Origin: Euglena gracilis
Lineage: Eukaryota; Euglenida; Euglenophyceae; Euglenales
Direction: 5' to 3'
Length of the DNA stretch: 64,000 nucleotides
NCBI GenBank assembly: GCA_039621445.1
Contig: CP154954.1
Coordinates: 50,757,847 to 50,821,846, forward strand
The notes under the pieces are model-generated. The model was not told the origin of the DNA. It searched no databases and saw only the letters and a list, made by a program, of their open reading frames with translations. Of this stretch, positions 1 to 9,700 are shown piece after piece; positions within the stretch are counted from its first letter, which is position 1, and the number at the start of each line of letters is the position of its first letter. The position numbers and the translations under genes were made by a program.

Positions 1-76
1 AATTGGATACCGGCATCATGTTAGGTCTCCTCAACCGAATATAGTGTTTGCGCCTACGTATGCCTACGCAGGGGGG

Positions 77-210
77 GGGAATTGATCCGCAATTTTTCCG
101 CAATTTCCGCAATTTTCCGCAATTTCTGCAATTTTCTGCAATTTTCCGCAATTTTTCCGCAATTTCCGCAATTTTTCCGCAATTTTTTCCCATTTTTTTT
201 TTCCCGCAGA
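77..210. repeat. TTTCCGCAA minisatellite, first array
   Basis: About a dozen imperfect tandem copies of a 9-11 base unit reading roughly TTTTTCCGCAA, differing mainly in T-run length. It generates Phe/Asn-rich reading frames that are not genes. It has no visible relation to the transhydrogenase exons downstream. Confidence 0.85.
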
Positions 211-493
211 ATTTTTTCCCCCCCACCGAAGATGGAAGATGCAATCAGTTCACGCCGTTCTTCAAATGGATCAATAGGTGTGCCATTGTGTTTGTGTTTT
301 GTTGTTTTCCCCCCAGTTTACCAATTTTTCTCACAGGTGCACCACTGGTTACAGAATTGGGTGCGTCCCACCTGTGCAAAAAACATCAAGCGTGTTGATT
401 TGTGCTCGCCTGCATCGACGTGGGTGTTGCGGTGTTCTGAACCTCACAATTGAAAAATTTCTAAGTCCCCTCAGACAGAAATGTGTATACCCG

Positions 494-566
494 ATATCAA
501 TTTTTCCGCAATTTTTCCGCAATTTCCGCAATTTTTCCGCAATTTTTCCGCAATTTTTCCGAAGGC
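494..566. repeat. TTTCCGCAA minisatellite, second array
   Basis: A second, shorter array of the same TTTTTCCGCAA unit as at 77-210. The sequence between them (211-493) contains nothing I recognise. The two arrays may be remnants of one element. Confidence 0.8.
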
Positions 567-776
567 CTCCGATATCAATTATTCCCCCCCCCCTGGCCTA
601 CGTGTGGGTTTGCGGAATGTGGTGTCACAAAACCACCACAGGGTTTAAAACCCTGAAATGAAAATGCGGCGCAGGGACAAGAGGGCAAATAGCTTGTGAA
701 CAAGCTGTATGGGCAGGTTTGAGGACAATATTGGATCTGCCCATCCTTGGCCTCACCACGCCCTGCCCCCCTGCAG

Positions 777-3700
777 CACGCTGAGCCCCCTGACGTACCT
801 GCAACTGGGGTTAGCCATGACGGCGGGCGGGGCCATCGGGCTCTGCATCGCCCACCGGGTGGAGCTCAGAGGTTCTTTAGCGGTGACCCGCGGTGGGGCG
901 GGTCGGTCCCAGCCGGCCATCCCCCCCCCCTTGGGGGGATGGTCAGGCCGGGTGGGTACGCCCCCCCCCTTGCCTTCCCCTGGGGGATGGATGCAGGGAT
1001 GGACACCCCCCCCGGGATTTAAAACGGACCTCTGGCGGGGATCACGGCCCTGCCCCAACTGGTCGCCGGCTTCCACTCCGTCGTGGGGCTGGCGGCCGTG
1101 GTGGTGGCGTTCGCCCAGTTCGTGGAGGAGGTGTGTGGGCGGGGCCGCTCCGTTCGCTCCCTCCCCCCACTTCCCTGCCACCCCCAACCGCAGGGAGACG
1201 GACGCAAGTGGCCCCGGCTGAATTTTATGGTTGCAGCTGTCACAGAGAATGAAACCAGTTGATTTGGGACCAGGCATCTTTTTAAGTCAGGAGACCCCCG
1301 GGGGGGTCTCCTGACCCCCCCCCCACCCCTGGGGGGGGTGGGCCGGGGGGGGACCCTCGGGGGGGGGGGGGGAGGTCCGGCCCGGGCCTGGTGGGGGTAC
1401 ACCCAAAAAGTGCAGCCCACAGAGGGGGGCTCCCCATGGGGAGGGCGGGGCAGACCGACGGGGGAACAATTCATGTGCAAGTATGGGATTGGATGCTGGT
1501 GGGGGGCCACCTCATGCCCGTATGCCCATCCCATTGAGAACAGCAACGGGGAGACAGCAACACAACGACTGGAACCACACCAAGGAGCAAAGAGCCCAGG
1601 GTGGGTCCAAAGGGTCGGGGAAGCAGCAGCAACAGCAGCAGCCCAGCAAGCAGCAGCGGAAAGCATTTCCTTCCCGGGGGGACCCGGCGGGCTGTGGTGG
1701 TAAAAAGGGCCCACTGCAGGTGACACCGGTACCCGCCGGCACGCAGTGGAGGAGTAGGCCCCTTACCACCCCGAGCACCTCTTGGGAACGAAATCGAGCA
1801 GCAACAGAAGCAGCAGCAGCAGCAGCCAGAAAGGGGAGCCGAAAACCCAAGGGGGAGGGGAAGGGCAAGGGAAACACAAAACGGAAGGTTTGAAGTCCCA
1901 GTGAATATGGGGTCGGACAATTATTGGGAGTTGCTCCGAAGAAAGGGCCAGAAGCGGAATGCAGCGCCAGACATTCATTTAGTGTGGTACACCAAGGTTG
2001 ACATTTTGTGGTTCACTGTGGACACCAAAAATTTTTTTGTGGTTCACGTGTGGACACCAAAAAAAAATTTGTGGTTCACCTGTGGACACCAAAATTTTTT
2101 TTGTGGTTCACCTGTGGACACCAAAAAAATATTTGTGGTTCACATGTGGACACCAAACGTTTGAGTCAAATAATCGATTTCCCCAAAAGTTCTCGAAAAT
2201 GGTGGGGAGTCAAAGGAAAGGTATTTGATTTCCTGCAACTCACCGCCCAGCCCGAGTTACGGCCATTTTTCAGCCAATTTGGGCCATTTTGACAGTTTTG
2301 GCCTGTTTTGATTTAGCCATTTTTGGGTTGAAAAGGTCGAAAAATTCGAAAAAAAATCGAAAAAATTTTGCCCGAAACGATGTTTCCCGGAGCCGGAAGA
2401 ACTTTTTTTGAACCGAAAATGTGTGTGTTTTCGACCCCCCCCCCCGGTTTTGGCCCGGAACCCATGCATTTGGGTGCAAATTTTCATATTGAGCCTCAAG
2501 AGGGTCCTAAAATACACACCCGGCGCTTTGCGCCGGAAGATTTTTTTTTTTCTCCGCAGTGGAGGAGGGGTGGGGGACCCCCTTCCCAAACTGGGGGGTA
2601 ACAGGTTTGAATAGTGTTGAGCTCTTTATGGGACTTGCACGTAATGGATGTCCGAAAAGACTGGCATTGCAAATTTCATAAATTTGAAAGTTACACCCCT
2701 GCAATTTACGGTTACTTACAGCAATTTTTTGAAAGGTTAAGAGGTCAGCGACCCCCTCCCATACCCCCCCACAACCCTTTGCTTCTATTTTTTCGATTTT
2801 TTAGACCCGGAAACTGAGGAGATTCGGTGACCAAAAATTTGAGGTTGGAGGGGGGTCCCCCACCCCCCCCCCTCCGAGATTCCCATACAAGCCTGGGGGT
2901 GTGGTTCGCTGCCACAATTTATGGATTGAGCCGGAGCCAAGGTGACAATTTGGCTGAGGTTTTTCAAGATCAATCCGCTTTTAGTTGTAAAACTTAATTT
3001 TTTTCCGATACTCAATCAAGATTTGTGGCAACAAACTTTTTTGTGGACACCAAAAAATTTTTTGTGGTTCACTTGTGGACACCAAAAAAAAATTTGTGGT
3101 TCACATGTGGACACCAAAAAAAATTTTGTGGTTCACCTGTGGACACCAAAAAAAAATTTGTGGTTCACACGTATTTTGTGAACCACACTAAATGAATGTC
3201 TGTGCAGCGCCAGGCCTTAAACCAGACAGAAGCCAAAGTGCATCTAAGGGGGGGGTCCCGTGCCGGAGGCGCCGGGTATACCTTTTTGTGCGAAGCACCG
3301 AAAATTTTTGAAAATTGCCTCTAACGGGCCCGATTTTGGGGTGGGGGGTCCCACGCCACCCTGGGTAGGTGGGGGGGACCCCCCCCCGGGGGGTCTTAAA
3401 AAGAAGCCTGTTTGGGACCCACTGGACAAAGAGCTTCATCTTTCTTCGAAAAGGCACTGTAATAAATGCAACCAAATGTTCCTGGCTTCAGCTGCATTGC
3501 AGGAGTGCTGGGTTGTGCTGGGAGTGCTGGGTACTTGAATTTGATGGAAAGAAAAGCAAACCTAAATTTGCTGCCCTGTTAAGAGGGGGGATTATCATTA
3601 TTATTGTATTGTTCAATTTATTTTTTCTTCTCACAGGTGAACACCTTTGCCCTCACTGACACAGGCAACATCAGACCAGCGCCAGCCACAACACTGCGAC

Positions 3701-6700
3701 GTGATCCTGACTGCCCCCCGCCTTTCTTTCCGTCAACAGTTTCAATGTTTAATTGAGGTCCGCTTATTGCCTCCTTTTTTTTTTGGTCTTTTTTCTTGAG
3801 TGTTGATCTCCCAGCATTGGTTCAACCGCAGGGGCACAACTGACCCTGTCAGTTTTCCCCACGGCCTCCAAATGCAGGCCGCCGTGCAAGAAGAAAGCCG
3901 GTGCAAATCAAACACAGCAGCGCCCCCCCCCCGTCGCAAGTGCCGAGCCCTGCCCGCAGCGGGTGGCCATCTTCCTGGGCAGCGTCATCGGTGGCGTGAC
4001 GTTCACGGGCTCGCTGGTCGCGTTCGCGAAGCTGAACGGCAACTGGAAGTCGGACGCGCTGGAGATCCCCGGCCGGGACTTCCTCAACTCCGTGATGGGG
4101 CTGGGGCTGGCGGGGCTGTTCGTGGCGTACATGACGCAGCCCCCGGAGATGCAGTTTGGGTGTGGCGGCCGTGTTGTTGTGGGTGCACTGCTGCGTGTGA
4201 GCCCCCGTGGCCAACCCTTGAAAAGCAGGCTTCCCCGGAAGTCCAAACTTGCCTGCCACGGATCTGGACCTCCCCTTCGCCCGCGGTCATTCCACCACTC
4301 CCTGGTCCGGTGAGTTGGACAGTCGGGCAGCGTGACTGTCAGAACCCTGACCAACCCCTACTGGAGGGGGGGGTCAATTTTTTGCATTCACAGAATTGTG
4401 GCGGCAATGCCACCCCAGCGGTGGCCCCCTCCCCTCCCCGGCCCCTCTCCCCCAGGCTCATCATGCTGGGCTCCGCCACGGCCATCGCGTTCTTCGAGGG
4501 GTGGCACCTGACGGACAGCATCGGCGGCGCCGACATGCCCGTCGTCATCACGGTGCTCAACTCCTACTCCGGGTGGGCCCTCGTGGCAGAGGGTGCGCCG
4601 CCCCAACCCAAAACGTTGATCGTTTCCCCGAAACGCACAGTACTGTCGGTGTCAGAGGTTGGACCGACCGAACAAAGGTCCAACGCTTATGGCCAGTGTC
4701 CCCCCCCCCCCAGGACACGGTGCTGGGGGGGTCCTGGGGGGTTTCTGGGGGTCTCCTGCTAGTTTCTGGCACAAATTTTGTAGCACAAGGTGAGGTTATT
4801 TTGACGCCCGGGGGGGTCCGGGGGGGGGGAGCCCCCCCCAGTAGCGGGCGCCCGGAACTCCACGGTCGGTGGGTACTGTGGCGTGCGGCGGGGCATGTGC
4901 GACGCCGAGGAGTGGTGTTTCTTCTGCCTCTCTCGGCACCTTACCTGACAGGACCACAAAGTGGTCATCGGGGGGGCTGGAAGGGCCTCCAGGCCTTCAT
5001 CGCCCGGGTCTGCCGCAACGGCTGGGACCCGGATTACGATAAACCTTAGTTTTCTGACCCGCTTTCTTTCTGACGCAACAATCACGGCACCACCGCCGCC
5101 CGGGGCGGAAAGAGGAGTGAACGGCACGTACAACCATTGCCCCTACCCCCCGGCCTAGTGGTCCCCCGCAGTGCGGTCCATGCGAGCGACCCAGGTTCAA
5201 ACCCCGGTCGGGGACGGGGGTACCTCCAGACCGGGTCGAAAAAATAAAAATAGGCTGTGCTCTGGATCCACGAGGGGCTCGTGACAGCCCCGTCCCGGAC
5301 GGGTGGTCCACGAACAATAGCACCACTGCTCATGGTGTGTGATGTGCGCCGCGAGCCCCTTGCCGGTGGACACCGAGTTCGACGACGACAAGGACCACGA
5401 CGCCGCCGTACGCACACCGCAATGCATAACCCGGAGAATGGCTGTGTGTTCCCAAACGAGTCATCACCCGTCCACCCGCACAGGGGGCAGGCAGCAGCCT
5501 ATCGTGGAACGGGGGTTTTGTTCCGAAGAACAAAGCAAGCGGCGGAATCAGATGCCATATCTTGTGCAAAAAGCTGTGGGGTAGAAATAATGTGGAAAAA
5601 TGCATATTGCAACTCTTAGGCAAAATTTTTGTCCCACAAGATGAGGTTATTTTGAAGGCCGGGGGGGTCCGGGGGGGGGGGGGTAGCCCCCCCCCCCCCC
5701 GGTAGCGGGCGCCGAAGGTGCCCGGAACAGGGATTTTTTTAAGTTTGGACCCCCGGGGGGGGGAGGGGGGGGTAGGGTGGGTGGGTCCGCCGGACCCCCT
5801 CCCCCCCCTGGGGGGGGTCCCCCCGGAGGGGGGTGGGATATACTTTTCGGCGCCGCAGGCGCCGAAAAATTCTTTTTTTAGCACGTTTTGCGATTTTTCG
5901 GCCATTTTTTGTGGGTCCCCCAGGACCCCCTCCCCCCCCCGGGGGGCCCCCCCAGGGGGGTGGGTGGGTGGGGGGGACCCCCCTCCCCCCCCCCGGTCTT
6001 AAAAAAAACCCCTGGCCCGGAACTCCACGGTCAGTGGGTCCTGTGCTGAGCAGAAGGGGTCCTGGGGGGTCCTGGGGGGGAGGAACTGGCCATGACTCAA
6101 GGTAAAATAAAACCTCCAATTTAAGGCCCCGTCTGAATCCCCGATCCAAGGCGCTGTGGACAATGGCATTTTCCGCTTCAAATGTACGGCAAAGGCTTAT
6201 GTTGAGCACAAGAATGTTGAAAATTATGATTTTTTCCAAGTCCCCCCCCCCCCTTCGTCAGATTCAGCAAACCAGAGCCCTGGGGGGAAGGGAGTTAAGT
6301 GGATATGGAGCATTGTTGGAGAGGTGGTCATCTGGCCATTCTGGCTGGTGTGATCTCGGGTCGTTCGTTACCCAGGGTTCATGCTGGAGAACAACATGCT
6401 GCTGCCCATCCCCTGCCTGGGGTTGCCCCGGGGATGGGGGTTCCCTCCTTGGCTACCCAGGGTTGGATGGGAAGCCCTTCGGTATTGAGGTGGGTGGTAG
6501 GGGGGGGGTCGCTGAGCTCTTATCCCTTTATGGGTAAGAGCGAAGCTTACGCCCGGCGAAACCCCCCCCTCGACCCCCCCCTCCCCGCCCCCCCCCCCCC
6601 TCGGGGCCACCAGGAGAACCGACGGATTATCACCATGATCCCGGCCCCGTTCCCAGCATTTTTTTTTCCAGTCGCGAGCGACTGGATTTCTAGTTTCCGA

Positions 6701-9700
6701 ATCACCTGGGTGTGACCCCCAACTCCCCGCCAAGCCCAAGTTATTCACGCGCGAAGGGGCCCAAACTGGGTAGGATCTACCCTATTGTACCCCCCCCCCC
6801 CCTGGATAAGCCCCCCCCCCCTTTGGACTCTGCCATTTCAGCCAAAAAATGTCAAATTTCAAAATATCTCCAAAATGAAGCCAAATCAAAGGAAATGTCC
6901 GGAGACCTAATTTGAAGCCCTTGGAACGCCCCATCTGCTGATATTTTGATTTCCCCGCAACTCCCCGCCTAGCCCGAGATACGGCCTTTTTCGGCGCAGA
7001 TGGCCGTTTTGTGCACTTTTCCCTCTGTTCGACTTCTCTCTTCTGACTTCTCTCTCTCTCTGGCCGTTTTCGGGGGGTGGGGGGTCAAAAAATTGATGTT
7101 TCCAAAATTTCTCGAAAATGATGCAAAATCAAAGGAAATGTCTGGATACCTAAATTGAAGCCCTTGGAACGCTCTATGTACTGGGATTTTGGTTTCCCCA
7201 CAACTCCCCGCCCAGCCCGAGATACGGGCGTTTTTTTAGCCAATTTAGGCCATTTTCGGCCATTTTGTACACTTTTTCCACTGTTCAATTCAGCCGTTTT
7301 CGGCCAAAAAAGTCGAAAAAAATCGACAAAAATTTTTTGCCGGAAACGATGTTTTTTGGCCTCCCGGACCCAGAAAAACTGTTTTTGAGCCGAAAACGCA
7401 CCCATCCAGATTCTTTCAAATTTTGCTAGTTTTATGATATCCGCATGTTTTTCACAACCGTAGGCACTAATCCAGCCGGCACACTCGAATAACTATCCCA
7501 GAGAACATAATGAGAACCCCCGATCGGTTTCCAGTTTGAGGGCCATATGACCCTTTCCCTTGGGTCCAGGTGGGCAGGCCTTTGGGTACCCTCCATGGAG
7601 TGGGCTGGTATGTGTGGAGGGCTCAATGAAGGGGTGCGTGCGCGCTTATTGAGAGCTCAGCACTATTCAAAACCTGGTCCCGACCCCCCAGGTTTTGAGG
7701 TGAGGTGGTAGGGGGGGGTCCGAACCACCCCCCCCCCCTAGATGTTGGGTGGGGGGTCCGGACCCCCCACCCCCCCTCCTTGACAGGTGCCAAAAATAGC
7801 ACAAAATTTTTTGATGTGTTGGTGTATTCCCCCAAAAAAATGTTCAAAAAAATTTCAAAAAATGAGCATTTTTGGATCGATTTTCAAAGAAGAATCAGGG
7901 ATTTTTGACCGTTTTCGATCCTTTCTGATTTTTTGACCGATTTCTGGCCCTTTGCCCGTCCATGAAATCGAAAAATTTTCGGCCCCTCCTCAGTTTCGAG
8001 GTAGGAGGGGGGCGTCCGACCCACCCCGTGTCGGGAGGGGGGGTCCGACCCACCCCCCCTTTCAAGGCTTCCCATCCAACCCTGTGGCTACCTCTGAGCT
8101 AAACCTTCAGTGCAGGAATGGCATCCAACCCCCCCCCCCCACAGGTTGGAGTCCCCCCAAAATTGTCTGGACCCACACAAACCCCATGGCCCCAGCAAGT
8201 GGCCTCTGACCACTGGGAAGTGGGAGAATGTCCACTGGATACTGGATGGCGTCAAGAGTCGAAGTCGACTCTTATCATTTCTTGAGGAAAAAAACCCTTC
8301 TGCAATATCTTTCGCTTTTAGCATCTGGAGGTGGTGAGTGAGCTGGGGAGGGTCGGAGTGATTGCACAAAGCACGACTGGTTTTTGTAAAAGTTGGCCGT
8401 GCCTCCCCAGCATGATTGTGTTGAAGTGTGGGCGTGTTTTGGCCAGGAACGCTGGCCCATGCCCGCCAGCCCCCGTCAGAGGGGGGGTGGGCCGGGAAGC
8501 TGCCAGCCAGGCGATGGCGGGGATAGTCGGGTCCCTCATCGGCTCCAGTGGGGCCCTGCTGACCACGCATTCATGAAATGACCGGGCATGACCGGGCGTG
8601 ACTGGGTCTGGGACTCTTTGTGACCATGGGTGCTTGCTGCCGACGTGGATCATGTGCCGCGCCATGAACCGCTCCATCGTGGCCGTCATCTTCGGCGGGC
8701 TGGGCACCGTGAAGGGGCCACAGATGGCGATCGAGGGGGAGCCCACCATTGTGGACGTGGACGAGGTGTGACGTGCTGGGGGGGTCGGAGAAAGAGAAGA
8801 ATGCTTTGGCGTTGAAAATAAAATAAAATCAAAACAACAGCAAAAGCAAGAGTATCAGGCTTCAGCAAAACACCGACGCCAAGAAAACTTCCCGGTACAC
8901 CCAGTTTCGATACCCCTCCTCTGATTGACCCCGAAAAATGTATTTGTGTCTGTCTTCTGCTATTTTGTTGTTTTTGGGGGGAATCAGATGTCAGGCCGCA
9001 GTTTATTTTCGAAGCTTTCTGTTATGTGCCATCTTTCAAAAAACAGTTCAATATTTTGTCGCAATATCAGGATCCCACGTGTTCCTGTTTTGGGGGAATT
9101 TCTATGTTTGTGAGGGGAGGTTTTATGGAATGCCCCCCCTTTCAAATCAAAATCAATGCCTCAATCGAATTATATGAAAATGTGAAACAAAAGCGTACAA
9201 AATGTCAAATATATGAAATGTCAAAAACAAGGGGAAAATGGTGGTTTTCTGGTTGATCAAATTTCTGTGTCTGCCCAGCGATGGAGCCAGGGGGGTCTAC
9301 ATGCAGTTTCAAGGTCTTATTTGTCAGAACACGTTGAATTTTATTCAACATTTTTGTCTGATAATTAAAATTTGTGAAGGCATATTTTTTGTATGTATTG
9401 TAGAGACGGTGTTGTAATCATGCATCCACGACCAGGCACCTACGGCCGACCAGGGCCGACCAGGGCCGACCAGGGACGACCAGGGCCGACTATGATTTTC
9501 AGGACCCCCGTACGGTGGGGTTCCGACCAGGGCCGACCAGGGCCGACTTGCATGTGGTTGGCCGACCGAAGGGGAATGGATGAAGGAATTCGGCAGCTTT
9601 CCCTCTGGAACAAGCACCTCTGATGATGCTGGGCGATGCAGGGCGATGCTGGGTGATGCTGGATTTTTGGAGTCCAGAGGTGGGGTTCCGATGCTGGGCG

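Larger units (their letters stand above)
1968..3202. mobile_element. Nested hAT-like element with perfect TSD TGCAGCGC
   Basis: Inverted ends CAGACATTCATTTAGTGTGG (left; the right end is its reverse complement) are flanked by TGCAGCGC at 1960-1967 and 3203-3210. It carries subterminal arrays of a ~32-base repeat at both ends, a typical DNA-transposon layout. The middle (2170-2620) is related to repeats at 6710-7410. No transposase frame is seen, so it is non-autonomous. Confidence 0.88.
1271..3410. mobile_element. CAG/CTG inverted-end element, perfect 8-bp duplication (host of a nested insertion)
   Basis: The left end reads CAGGCATCTTTTTAAGTC. The reverse complement of the right end reads CAGGCTTCTTTTTAAGACC. 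The flanking octamers TTTGGGAC at 1263-1270 and 3411-3418 are identical. It lies in the first GT-AG transhydrogenase intron, 140 bases after the donor. The right portion (3240-3410) belongs to the same subfamily as 21001-21616, 23715-23942 and the carrier intron at 46304-46482. A second element (1968-3202) is inserted in it. A short frame at 1338-1703 holds a C-x5-C-x6-C-x3-H arrangement, which I do not call as a gene. Confidence 0.85.

Noticed and set aside
753-1277. Minus-strand 174-codon frame over the first transhydrogenase exons
   Set aside because: It overlaps verified exons on the other strand and has no recognisable motif.
3211-3410. A separate element beginning CAGGCCTTAA immediately after the inner duplication
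   Set aside because: The octamer to its left (TGCAGCGC) does not match the one at its right (TTTGGGAC). The right end pairs instead with the left end at 1271.
4800-6000. Long C/G-run palindromes as possible terminators or quadruplex regulators
   Set aside because: They occur in nearly every repeat family in the window and lie within introns; no position relative to gene ends suggests a regulatory role.
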